Assembly (NCBI GenBank): GCA_964535315.1
Contig: CAZHTS010000029.1
Location: 1 to 53,799, forward strand
Length of the DNA: 53,799 nt
Direction of reading: 5' to 3'
Source of the DNA: CAZHTS01 sp964535315
GTDB lineage: Bacteria > Chloroflexota > Anaerolineae > Anaerolineales > Anaerolineaceae
The position numbers and the translations under genes are program-made. The notes beneath the pieces are model-generated. The model made no database searches and was not told where the DNA came from. It saw only the letters and a program-made list of their open reading frames with translations. This document shows, one piece after another, positions 34,340 to 42,833 of this stretch (positions are counted from its first letter, which is position 1; each line of letters begins with the position of its first letter).

Positions 34340-34358
34340 GCCGGAGGGACACAAACCG

Positions 34359-34907
34359 ATGGATGACTATTTGCGCACGGTTGTGGCTGCCTTGCAGCAG
34401 CAGTATGGGTTGGAGGTGTACGAGTTCCGCGGCGAGGTCAGTTTGATCGTTCCGCCAGAGCAGGCGCTGGCCGTGGCGAGCTGTCTGCGTGATGAACATC
34501 AGTTCACCATGCTGGTGGTTGAGACGGCGGTGGATTACTGGCCGCAGGAGACGCCGCGCTTTCACGTGGTGTGCCGGTTGTACTCGCTCGACCGCAACGT
34601 GTTGCTGGGGCTGCGCGTGCCGCTTAACGGCAATCACCCCGGCATGCCCACGCTGGAAAGTGTTTTCCCCAACGCCAACTGGCACGAGCGGGAAATATGG
34701 GACATGTTTGGCATCCGCTTTGAGGGGCATTCCGATCCGCGGCGCATTTTGATGCCGGCCGACTGGCAGGGACACCCGCTGCGCAAGGATTATCCGCTGG
34801 GGTACGAAGAGGTGCAGTTTACCTTCAACGCCGATGAGATCCGGCAGCGCAAGCCGTATGCCCAGCGTCTGCCGCACAGGCAGCCGCGAAATGGGGAGGG
34901 AGTATGA
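34359..34907 (+). CDS. nuoC: NADH-quinone oxidoreductase subunit C
   Basis: A 182-residue peripheral subunit (30-kDa homologue) that forms the connecting module with NuoB, NuoD and NuoI. The conserved block is PTLESVFPNANWHEREIWDM, followed by FGIRFEGHSDPRRILMP and LRKDYPLGYEEV. I chose the ATG at 34359, ten bases after GGAGGG, over a longer frame into nuoB. It is separate from NuoD, unlike the NuoCD fusion of enterobacteria, and overlaps it by four bases. Confidence 0.95.
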   Translation: MDDYLRTVVAALQQQYGLEVYEFRGEVSLIVPPEQALAVASCLRDEHQFTMLVVETAVDYWPQETPRFHVVCRLYSLDRNVLLGLRVPLNGNHPGMPTLESVFPNANWHEREIWDMFGIRFEGHSDPRRILMPADWQGHPLRKDYPLGYEEVQFTFNADEIRQRKPYAQRLPHRQPRNGEGV

Positions 34908-36133
34908 GCGAGGTACGTGACATTACCATCCAGGAGCTGCGCCACCTGATTTCGGAGCGGGCGTTAAACGGCGAGACGATGTTGCTCAACATGGGGCCGC
35001 AGCACCCCAGCACACACGGCGTTTTGCGTTTGCTGCTCGAACTGGACGGCGAGATTGTGTTGAACTGCATCCCGGATGTGGGTTTTCTGCACACCGGGGT
35101 GGAAAAGAACATGGAATCCAGGACCTATCAGCAGGCCGAGGTGATGACCGATCGGTTGGATTATCTCAACCCGATCGGTAACAACCTGGTCTACTGTATG
35201 GCGGTCGAGAAGCTGACCGAACTGGACGTGCCGCCCAGAGCGCAGGCGCTGCGCGTGATCCTGGCCGAACTGACGCGCTTGAACTCGCACCTGGTGTGGG
35301 TGGGCACCTCGGCCCTGGACCTGGCGGCGATGTCGGTTTTCCTGTACGCCATGCGCGAGCGCGAGATCATCCTGGATATTTTCGAGATGTGCGCCGGGCA
35401 GCGCATGATGACCACCTATGTGCGCCCGGGCGGGCTGTGGCGTGACGTACCGCCCGAGTTTGAGCCGGCGGTGCGTGATTTTCTGCGCATCATGCCCAGG
35501 CGCATCGATGAGTACGAGTCGTTGTTGACGCATAACGCCCTGTTCTTGGAACGCACGGTGGGGATTGGCCCGATCTCGGCCGAGGATTGTATCCGTTACG
35601 GGCTGGGCGGGCCCATTTTGCGGGCCTGCGGACTGGATTACGATCTGCGTAAGGCGCGCCCTTACAGCGGTTACGAGCAGTACGATTTTGACATCCCCAC
35701 CCAGACCGGCGGCGATATTTATAGCCGCTATCTGGTGCGGGTAGAAGAGATGCGCCAGTCACTGCGCATCATCCAGCAGGCGCTGGATACACTGCCCGCC
35801 GGGCCGGTGCGCAGCAACAACCGCAAGTACGTCCCGCCGCCGCGTTCGGAGATCGGGGTGAGCATGGAGGCGCTCATCCATCATTTCAAACTATGGACTG
35901 AAGGCTTCACCCCGCCGGTGGGCTCGGTGTACAGTGCCATTGAATCGCCGCGCGGCGAACTGGGCGTCTACCTGGAGAGCGATGGCTCGCCGCGCCCCTA
36001 TCGCGTGCATTATCGCACGCCGTCGTTTGTCAACCTGCAAGCCATGCCGTTGATGACCCGCAACCATTACGTGGCGGACGTGGTTGGCATCATCGGCAGT
36101 ATCGATATTGTTCTGGGAGATACGGACCGGTGA
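34904..36133 (+). CDS. nuoD: NADH-quinone oxidoreductase subunit D
   Basis: A 409-residue peripheral subunit (49-kDa homologue) that forms the quinone pocket with NuoB. The conserved loop MGPQHPSTHGVLRLLLELDG holds the quinone-headgroup histidine. Further family blocks are CIPDVGFLHTGVEKNME and GYEQYDFDIPTQTGGDIYSR, here within the usual positions, and the C-terminal GIIGSIDIVLGDTDR. The ATG overlaps the nuoC stop (ATGA). Confidence 0.97.
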   Translation: MSEVRDITIQELRHLISERALNGETMLLNMGPQHPSTHGVLRLLLELDGEIVLNCIPDVGFLHTGVEKNMESRTYQQAEVMTDRLDYLNPIGNNLVYCMAVEKLTELDVPPRAQALRVILAELTRLNSHLVWVGTSALDLAAMSVFLYAMREREIILDIFEMCAGQRMMTTYVRPGGLWRDVPPEFEPAVRDFLRIMPRRIDEYESLLTHNALFLERTVGIGPISAEDCIRYGLGGPILRACGLDYDLRKARPYSGYEQYDFDIPTQTGGDIYSRYLVRVEEMRQSLRIIQQALDTLPAGPVRSNNRKYVPPPRSEIGVSMEALIHHFKLWTEGFTPPVGSVYSAIESPRGELGVYLESDGSPRPYRVHYRTPSFVNLQAMPLMTRNHYVADVVGIIGSIDIVLGDTDR

Positions 36134-36654
36134 ACGAGCTACTGAACAAATACCCCGAACAAGTGCGGCAAATTTTGGCCCGTTACCCGGCGCAGCACAA
36201 ACGGGCGGCCATCATGCCGTTGTTGTATCTGGCGCAGAGCGAGACGGGTTACGTCAGCAAACGCGCCATTGCCGAGATCGCCGAAATTGCCGGTGTATTG
36301 CCGACCGAGGTGGCTTCGGTGCTGGGCTTTTACACGCTGTTTCACGACGAGCAGGAAGCGGCGGTGCGTTACCGCGTTCAGGTGTGCACCGACCTGCCCT
36401 GTGCGCTGCGCGGCGCCGAGGAATTTCTTGGCTTGCTGTGCGAGCGCATGGGGGTGCGGGTGGGTGAGGCCGCCGCCGATGGAACGTTCCTGATCGAAGA
36501 GGTCAAATGCCTGGCGGGTTGTCACCGGGCGCCGATGTTCCAGGTGCAGGGCGACGGCGAGATCGTCTACCACGAACAGCAGACGGTGGAGAGCGCCGCG
36601 GCCGTGCTGGAGGCGCTGCGCAACCACGCCAGGGAAAAGGAGGCGCAGGGATGA
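36130..36654 (+). CDS. nuoE: NADH-quinone oxidoreductase subunit E
   Basis: A 174-residue NADH-module subunit with a thioredoxin-like [2Fe-2S] domain (cluster N1a). The ligands are CTDLPC (C-x4-C) and CLAGC (C-x3-C). The N-terminal helical part has MPLLYLAQSETGYVSKRAI. It starts at a GTG overlapping the nuoD stop and overlaps nuoF by four bases. Its presence shows that this complex I uses NADH rather than another donor. Confidence 0.95.
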   Translation: MNELLNKYPEQVRQILARYPAQHKRAAIMPLLYLAQSETGYVSKRAIAEIAEIAGVLPTEVASVLGFYTLFHDEQEAAVRYRVQVCTDLPCALRGAEEFLGLLCERMGVRVGEAAADGTFLIEEVKCLAGCHRAPMFQVQGDGEIVYHEQQTVESAAAVLEALRNHAREKEAQG

Positions 36655-37922
36655 GCGCTGCTCCACAGACGGGTGAGTATGTTTTGCTGCGCCATCGCAG
36701 CGTGGCCGGCCTGGAACGCCTGGCGGTTTACCAGGCCAACGGTGGTTTTGAGGCGCTGCGCAAGGCGCTGACGACGCTCAAGCCGGCAGACGTCCTGGCG
36801 GAGGTGAAGGCCTCGGGGCTGCGCGGCCGGGGTGGGGCGGGGTTCCCCACCGGGATGAAGTGGGAGTTCCTGTCCAACAAGCTCTGGCCGCACTACGTGG
36901 TGGCCAACGCCGACGAGTCGGAGCCGGGCACTTTCAAGGATCGCGAGATTCTGGAGTCCAACCCGTTTCAGTTTCTGGAAGGATTGATGCTGGCATGTTA
37001 CGCCGTGCAGGCCAATCTGGGGTATGTCTACCTGCGCGGCGAGTTCTGGCAGGTGGGGCATGCCTTGCAGGCGCGCATCGCCGAACTGGAGCAGGCCGGC
37101 CTGCTGGGCGACCACATCCTGGGCAGCGACTATTCGCTGCGGCTGCACGTTCATTTTGGCGCCGGGGCGTATGTGTGCGGCGAGGAAACGGCGCTGCTCG
37201 AGTCGATCGAGGGTAAGTTGGGGCAGCCGCGCCTGCGCCCGCCGTTCCCGGCGGCCTACGGCCTGTTTGGCAAGCCGACGGTGATTAACAACGTGGAGAC
37301 CCTGACCAATGTGCCGATGATCGTGGCGCACGGCGCCGGCTGGTACCGGGGCTATGGCACCGAGAAGAGCCCGGGGGTGAAGATTTTCTCGCTTTCCGGA
37401 CGGATCAACCGGCCGGGGAACTACGAACTGCCGTTGGGCGTCACCTTCCGCGAGTTGATCTTCGAGCACGGCGGCGGTATTCCCGGCGAGGGGCGGTTGA
37501 AGGCGGTGATGACCGCCGGGGCGTCTTCGACCATCGTCATGGCGGACGAGACCCTGCTGGATTGTCCGCTGGATTACGAGTCCACGCAGGGCCGGTTAAA
37601 CGCCCCGTTGGGCTCGGCTTCGGTTATCGTGCTGGACGATACGGTCAACATGGCCTGGTTGGTGGAAAAGACGGTGCATTTCTTCAAGCACGAGTCGTGC
37701 GGCAAGTGCACCCCCTGTCGTGAGGGCACCTACTGGATGAGCCGGTTGACCCGGCGCATCGTGCAGGGCAAGGCCAGCCGTGAGGACGTGCAGCTGCTCG
37801 ACAATGTGGCGCGCCAGATGCAGGGAAAGTGCCTGTGCGCGCTGGGTGAGTTTTCGACGATGGCGGTCACTTCGGCCATCGAAAAGTTTGGCGATGATTT
37901 CGAACGATTCGTGGCCAGATAA
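36651..37922 (+). CDS. nuoF: NADH-quinone oxidoreductase subunit F
   Basis: A 423-residue subunit that binds NADH, FMN and a [4Fe-4S] cluster (N3). The nucleotide/flavin motif is GLRGRGGAGFPTGMKW, the second is GAGAYVCGEETALLESIEG, and the cluster ligands are in ESCGKCTPCREGTYWM and GKCLCALGEF. I chose the ATG at 36651, which overlaps the nuoE stop. Eleven bases separate it from nuoG. Confidence 0.97.
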   Translation: MSAAPQTGEYVLLRHRSVAGLERLAVYQANGGFEALRKALTTLKPADVLAEVKASGLRGRGGAGFPTGMKWEFLSNKLWPHYVVANADESEPGTFKDREILESNPFQFLEGLMLACYAVQANLGYVYLRGEFWQVGHALQARIAELEQAGLLGDHILGSDYSLRLHVHFGAGAYVCGEETALLESIEGKLGQPRLRPPFPAAYGLFGKPTVINNVETLTNVPMIVAHGAGWYRGYGTEKSPGVKIFSLSGRINRPGNYELPLGVTFRELIFEHGGGIPGEGRLKAVMTAGASSTIVMADETLLDCPLDYESTQGRLNAPLGSASVIVLDDTVNMAWLVEKTVHFFKHESCGKCTPCREGTYWMSRLTRRIVQGKASREDVQLLDNVARQMQGKCLCALGEFSTMAVTSAIEKFGDDFERFVAR

Positions 37923-37933
37923 GGGTACCAAAC

Positions 37934-40453
37934 ATGGCGAAAATGGTTACCTTGACGATTGATGGACAGGTGGTGAGCGCCCCCGAAGGCATGCTGGTAG
38001 TGGATGCGGCCCGCAAGATTGGCGTGGACATCCCGGTATTTTGTTACCATCCCAAGATGGAGCCGGTGGGGATGTGCCGGATGTGTCTGGTGGAGATTGG
38101 CCGGCCGGTAATCGACCGGGCCAGCGGCCAGCCGGTGTTGGAAGCAAACGGCGAGCCGCGCATCCAGTTCGGCCCCAAGCTGGAGACGGCCTGCACCACC
38201 CCGGTGCAGGAGGGGATGGTGGTGCGCGGCATGAGCGAAAAGGTGCAGGCGGCGCGGCGCGAGGTGCTGGAATTTTTGCTCACCTCGCACCCGTTGGACT
38301 GCCCGATTTGCGACAAGGGCGGCGAGTGCCCGCTGCAAAATCTGACGATGGGTTTTGGGCCGGGGCAGAGCCGCTTCCTGTTGGATGAGAAGCAGCGTTC
38401 GGATAAACACGTGCCGTTGGGCGAGTTGATCTACCTCGACCGCGAGCGCTGTATCCAGTGCGGGCGCTGTGTACGTTTCCAGTCCGAGGTGGTGGGCGAG
38501 CCGGTCATCGGCTTTTACCAGCGCGGCCGGGCTTTGGAGATCGTCACCTGCTCGCAGCCGGGTTTTGATTCGGTCTTTTCGGGCAATACGACCGATATCT
38601 GCCCGGTGGGGGCGTTGACCAGCGCCGATTTTCGTTTTGGCGCCCGGCCGTGGGAGCTTAAACCGGCGGCCTCGCTGTGCAGTCATTGTGCGGTGGGCTG
38701 TAACCTGACGCTGAACGTGCGCCGCGAGGCCCGCACGGACGGGCAGCAGGTGATCAAACGGGTCATGCCGCGCCAGAACGAGCAGGTCAACGAACTGTGG
38801 ATCTGCGATAAGGGCCGCTTTGGCTATCATTTCACCGAAAGCGAGCAGCGCCTGACGCAGCCGCTGGTGCGCCAGGACGGCGAACTGCGCCCCGCCAGTT
38901 GGGACGAGGCGCTGGCGCGGGTGGCCGGGCCGTTACGCCAGGCGGGCGCGGGGCTGCTGGCGCTGGCCGGTGGGCGGTTGCCCAACGAAGACCTGTTCAA
39001 TCTGCGCCAGTTGAGCGCCGCTCTGGGGGGCAAGGCGCGGCTGTACGGGCCGATGGCCGGCGGCGATTGGGTGACGCAGTACGGCCTGGCGCCGGGCAGC
39101 AACCTGGGCGCATTGGGGCCGGGCAGCGTGATTCTGGTGGCGGCCTGTGATTTGCAAGAAGAAGCGCCGCTGTGGTGGCTGCGCGTCAGGCAGGCGGCGC
39201 AGCGCGGGGCGACGTTGATCGTGGTCAACCCGCGCCCGACCCGGCTGGAGCCGTACGCCCAACACGTGCTGCGCTATGCGTACGGGCGGGAGACGGACGC
39301 GCTGGCGGCGTTCTTGCCGGGGGCGGTGGGCAGCAGCGATGAGGATGTGCGCGCTGCTGCGGCGGCCTTTGCCGGCGCCGAGAACGCCGTGATCCTGTTT
39401 GGCAGCGAAGGGCTGGGGTTGGGCGAAACGCAGCGCCTGGCGCAGGTGTGCGCCGCGGCGCTGGCGGGCGGCGGGCACGTTGGCCGGCCCAACAACGGGC
39501 TGATCGGGGTGTGGCCGAACGCCAACACCCAGGGCGCCTGGGAACTGGGCTTTACCGCCAGCGACGATCTGGCGCAGGAACTGCGCCAGGCATCCGTGGC
39601 TTATATTGTCGCCGCCGACCCGGCGGGCGACGACCCGGCCCTGGCAACAGCCGTCGAGCAGGCCAGTTTCGTGGTGGTGCAGGAGTTGTTCCTGACCGAA
39701 ACCGCCCGGCGGGCGGACGTGGTGCTGCCGGCGCTGGCTTACGTCGAGCGCGAGGGCACGTTTACCTCGGGCGAGCGGCGCGTGCAGCGTTTTTATCAGG
39801 CTGTGCCGGCGCGGGCCGGGGCGCGTGCCGATTATGCCATCTTTGCCCAACTGGGCGAACGGCTGGGGCTCGATCTGGAGGGGCGCGCACCTTCGCTGGT
39901 CTTCCTGCGTATGGCTGCCGCAACGGCGCAGTTTGCCGGGTTGACCTATGCGGCCCTGGCGCAAAGCGTGGAACAATGGCCGCAGGTCGGCCGGCAGGAT
40001 GTGTATTACGGCGGCACCGGCTATGAGAACAGCCAGGGGCTGGGCGTGCAGCTGAGCTTGCCGCCGCTGCCGGCGGCGGCGCCCGTGCCCGGCCCGGCGG
40101 CAGCAGCGCCGCTGGTCGCGGAGGGCGCCCTGTGGGTGGTGCCGGTGACGCGGCTGTACGACGCCGGTCAGACACTGCTCCCGTCCACCCTGTTGGATCA
40201 GCGCCGGGCGCGCCTGGCGCTCTGGCTGCACCCGCAAACGGCCGCACGGCTGGGGTTGGCGCAGGGTGACGTGGCGCACCTGGAACTGGCAGGCGGGATT
40301 GTGGCAGCGCCGGTGCAGCTCAGTGAGCGCCTGCCGTTGGATGTGGGCCACCTGCCGCGCAGCAGCGGGGCGCCGCTCGGCGGGCCGCAGGTGGCGCGCC
40401 TGGTTTCGGTAACCCGTGAGACCGCGGCAGCGGGTTCGTCCGCCGCGGATTGA
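37934..40453 (+). CDS. nuoG: NADH-quinone oxidoreductase subunit G
   Basis: An 839-residue subunit with several clusters. The N-terminal [2Fe-2S] ferredoxin domain has CYHPKMEPVGMCRMCLVEIG. The His/Cys [4Fe-4S] site is SHPLDCPICDKGGECPLQ. A further [4Fe-4S] pair is CIQCGRCVRFQ with DICPVGALTSADF. The molybdopterin-oxidoreductase-like domain begins with LCSHCAVGCNLTLN and a later ICDKGRFGYHF, so the four cysteines for the additional N7-type cluster are present. The molybdopterin domain (to about residue 690) and an Ala/Pro-rich linker then a MoCo-dinucleotide-like end (ARLGLAQGDVAHLELAGG) complete it. No molybdenum cofactor is expected. Confidence 0.96.
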   Translation: MAKMVTLTIDGQVVSAPEGMLVVDAARKIGVDIPVFCYHPKMEPVGMCRMCLVEIGRPVIDRASGQPVLEANGEPRIQFGPKLETACTTPVQEGMVVRGMSEKVQAARREVLEFLLTSHPLDCPICDKGGECPLQNLTMGFGPGQSRFLLDEKQRSDKHVPLGELIYLDRERCIQCGRCVRFQSEVVGEPVIGFYQRGRALEIVTCSQPGFDSVFSGNTTDICPVGALTSADFRFGARPWELKPAASLCSHCAVGCNLTLNVRREARTDGQQVIKRVMPRQNEQVNELWICDKGRFGYHFTESEQRLTQPLVRQDGELRPASWDEALARVAGPLRQAGAGLLALAGGRLPNEDLFNLRQLSAALGGKARLYGPMAGGDWVTQYGLAPGSNLGALGPGSVILVAACDLQEEAPLWWLRVRQAAQRGATLIVVNPRPTRLEPYAQHVLRYAYGRETDALAAFLPGAVGSSDEDVRAAAAAFAGAENAVILFGSEGLGLGETQRLAQVCAAALAGGGHVGRPNNGLIGVWPNANTQGAWELGFTASDDLAQELRQASVAYIVAADPAGDDPALATAVEQASFVVVQELFLTETARRADVVLPALAYVEREGTFTSGERRVQRFYQAVPARAGARADYAIFAQLGERLGLDLEGRAPSLVFLRMAAATAQFAGLTYAALAQSVEQWPQVGRQDVYYGGTGYENSQGLGVQLSLPPLPAAAPVPGPAAAAPLVAEGALWVVPVTRLYDAGQTLLPSTLLDQRRARLALWLHPQTAARLGLAQGDVAHLELAGGIVAAPVQLSERLPLDVGHLPRSSGAPLGGPQVARLVSVTRETAAAGSSAAD

Positions 40454-40474
40454 GGACGAGAAAAGGGTACACGC

Positions 40475-41479
40475 ATGGACGCAGCCTTAATCTGGGAATG
40501 GGTAATCAAAGCGGTCATCCTCCTGCTGGCGATGACGGGCGGTTTTGCCTACGTGACCTGGCTCGAGCGCCGTTTGCTGGCGCGCATGCAGGTGCGCATC
40601 GGGCCCAACCGCGTCGGCTGGCAGGGGCTCTTGCAACCGGTGGCGGACGGCATCAAGCTGATCTTCAAAGAGGAGTTGATCCCTGCTTCGGCGGATAAAC
40701 TGATCTTTATCCTGGCGCCGGTCATCACCGTCATTCCGGCGCTGGTGATTACAGCGGTGGTGCCGTGGGGCGATGCCATTACCATCGCCGGGCGGCAGGT
40801 GCCGTTGTATCTGGCGGACATCAATGTGGGCGTGTTGTACATCATGTCGGTGACTTCTATCTCGGTGTACGGCATCACCCTGGCGGGCTGGTCGTCGAAC
40901 AATAAGTATGCCACACTGGGCGGGCTGCGCGCCACGGCGCAGATGATCAGTTATGAGCTGGCGTTGGGGCTCTCGTTTGTCGGGCCGATCTTGCTGGCCG
41001 GCTCGATGAGCCTGGTGGACATCGTCAAGGCGCAGTCCGGCATTCCCTTTGTGGTTTACCAGCCGATTGCTTTTGTCATTTACGTCCTGTCCAGCCTGGC
41101 CGAGATCAACCGGGCGCCGTTTGATATGCCCGAGGCCGAGCAGGAATTGACCGCCGGTTACCATACCGAGTATTCGGGGATGAAATTCGCCCTGTTCTTT
41201 ATGGCCGAATATATCAAGATGATCGCCATCGCGCTCATCGGTTCCACCCTGTTCCTGGGCGGTTATAAGCTGCCGTTTATCGAGACGCCCGGCCTGCTGG
41301 GGCCGCTGGTGTTGTTTGTCAAAACGTTCCTGTGGTTGTGCTTCATCATTTGGGTGCGGGCCACCCTGCCGCGCATTCGTTACGACCGGCTGATGGCGCT
41401 GGGCTGGAAGGTGCTTTTCCCGGCGGCGTTAGCCAACGTGCTGGTCACGGCGGTGGTAGTGGTACTGGTAGGAGGATGA
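40475..41479 (+). CDS. nuoH: NADH-quinone oxidoreductase subunit H
   Basis: A 334-residue membrane subunit with about eight helices that forms the quinone entry channel. Conserved blocks: IGPNRVGWQGLLQPVADGIK, ADINVGVLYIMSVTSISVYG, and the charged loop AEINRAPFDMPEAEQELTAG followed by YHTEYSGMKFALFFMAEY, which couples quinone chemistry to proton pumping. It starts 21 bases after nuoG with GAAAAGGG upstream. Confidence 0.97.
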   Translation: MDAALIWEWVIKAVILLLAMTGGFAYVTWLERRLLARMQVRIGPNRVGWQGLLQPVADGIKLIFKEELIPASADKLIFILAPVITVIPALVITAVVPWGDAITIAGRQVPLYLADINVGVLYIMSVTSISVYGITLAGWSSNNKYATLGGLRATAQMISYELALGLSFVGPILLAGSMSLVDIVKAQSGIPFVVYQPIAFVIYVLSSLAEINRAPFDMPEAEQELTAGYHTEYSGMKFALFFMAEYIKMIAIALIGSTLFLGGYKLPFIETPGLLGPLVLFVKTFLWLCFIIWVRATLPRIRYDRLMALGWKVLFPAALANVLVTAVVVVLVGG

Positions 41480-41483
41480 CGCC

Positions 41484-41975
41484 ATGTTTCGTGGTTTGTG
41501 GACGACGTTCAAAGCAATTTTTACCCGTCCGGTGACGATTTCGTACCCGGAGCAGAAGCGCCCGGTGCGCACCCGTTTCCGCGGGCGGCATTCGCTCAAG
41601 CGTTACGAGAACGGTCTGGAGAAGTGCATCGGCTGCGCCCTGTGTGCGGCGGCCTGTCCGGCGGACGCTATCTTTGTCGAGGCGTCCGAGAACAGCGACG
41701 AGCGGCGTTTTTCGCCCGGCGAGCGCTACGCCAGCACCTACGAGATCAATATGCTGCGCTGCATCTTTTGTGGTTTCTGCGAAGACGCCTGCCCGACCGA
41801 GGCTATCGTCCTGGGAAAGGATTACGAACTGGCTTTTACCGGGCGTTCGGATGCGATTTATACCAAACAGATGCTGCTCGAACCGCCGCCGGCGGGCGGC
41901 AAGGATACGCCGCAGCAAACGCCGCCGGGCGTGTATACCCGGGCGGTGCCGGAAATGAAAGACGCGGTGGATTAG
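41484..41975 (+). CDS. nuoI: NADH-quinone oxidoreductase subunit I
   Basis: A 163-residue ferredoxin-like peripheral subunit with clusters N6a and N6b. The two motifs are CIGCALCAAACPADAI and CIFCGFCEDACPTEAI. The preceding FRGRHSLKRYENGLEK is typical. It has GGAGG upstream and follows nuoH by 4 bases. Confidence 0.97.
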   Translation: MFRGLWTTFKAIFTRPVTISYPEQKRPVRTRFRGRHSLKRYENGLEKCIGCALCAAACPADAIFVEASENSDERRFSPGERYASTYEINMLRCIFCGFCEDACPTEAIVLGKDYELAFTGRSDAIYTKQMLLEPPPAGGKDTPQQTPPGVYTRAVPEMKDAVD

Positions 41976-41990
41976 GGAGGCTAGGACGTG

Positions 41991-42521
41991 ATGGTCACAG
42001 TGCTCGTTTTCGGTGTTTTGGCGCTGGTGGTGATCGGAACGGCGGTGGGCATGCTGGTCAGCCGCAATGCGGTCTATTCGGCCCTGTTCCTCGTGCTGAA
42101 TTTTGCCACGGTGGCGGTGTTGTATTTCATCCTGGGGGCGCCGTTTATCGCTATGACGCAAATTACGGTGTACGCCGGCGCAATCATGGTGCTGTTTTTG
42201 TTCGTCATCATGTTGTTAGGCGGCGAAAAGTTGCCGGCGCTGGGCCCGCTGGAGGGCAGGCGTTGGATCGCCATTCTGCTTGGGGTGGTGTTTCTGGCCG
42301 AAGTTGCACTGGTGGTGGTCTGGCGGGGGGGCAGCCCGCAACTGCTGGATACACCCACGCCTGATTTTGCCAGCCCGGCGGCGGTGGGCATGATGTTGTT
42401 CACCGAATATGCCCTGCCATTTGAAATCACCTCGGCCATTTTGCTGGTGGCGGCGATAGGCGCCATCCTGTTGACCAGGGGCGAGACGACCCCTCCGGCG
42501 CGGCCGGAGAAAAAGGAGTAG
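41991..42521 (+). CDS. nuoJ: NADH-quinone oxidoreductase subunit J
   Basis: A 176-residue membrane subunit with five helices. The hallmark is FIAMTQITVYAGAIMVLFLF, whose conserved pi-bulge helix is important for coupling. GGGAGG precedes both the GTG at 41988 and the ATG at 41991; I chose the ATG. It overlaps or abuts nuoK. Confidence 0.94.
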   Translation: MVTVLVFGVLALVVIGTAVGMLVSRNAVYSALFLVLNFATVAVLYFILGAPFIAMTQITVYAGAIMVLFLFVIMLLGGEKLPALGPLEGRRWIAILLGVVFLAEVALVVVWRGGSPQLLDTPTPDFASPAAVGMMLFTEYALPFEITSAILLVAAIGAILLTRGETTPPARPEKKE

Positions 42522-42526
42522 TGCGC

Positions 42527-42829
42527 ATGGTGCCCATTACCTATTACCTGGCGCTTTCGGCGATCCTGTTTACCCTGGGGGTGCTCGGGGTGTTAATCCG
42601 GCGCAACGCCATCGTGGTCTTTATGTCGCTGGAGTTGATGTTCAACGCCGCTAACCTGGTGTTTGTGGCTTATGCCAGCTATTACCACACGCTCAACGGG
42701 CAGTTGTTTGTGTTCTTTGTGATGACCGTGGCGGCGGCCGAGGTGGCCATTGGGCTGGCGTTGATGGTGGCGATTTTTCGCTCCAAACACAGCGTGGATG
42801 TCGATCAGATGAGCAGCTTGAAGGGGTGA
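42527..42829 (+). CDS. nuoK: NADH-quinone oxidoreductase subunit K
   Basis: A 100-residue membrane subunit with three helices. The conserved acidic residues are in VFMSLELMFNAANLVFVAY and VAAAEVAIGLALMVAIFR, with the glutamates that take part in proton transfer. The ATG at 42527 is eight bases after AAAAGGAG and gives the standard length; a GTG at 42521 overlaps the nuoJ stop. Confidence 0.94.
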   Translation: MVPITYYLALSAILFTLGVLGVLIRRNAIVVFMSLELMFNAANLVFVAYASYYHTLNGQLFVFFVMTVAAAEVAIGLALMVAIFRSKHSVDVDQMSSLKG

Positions 42830-42833
42830 CGCC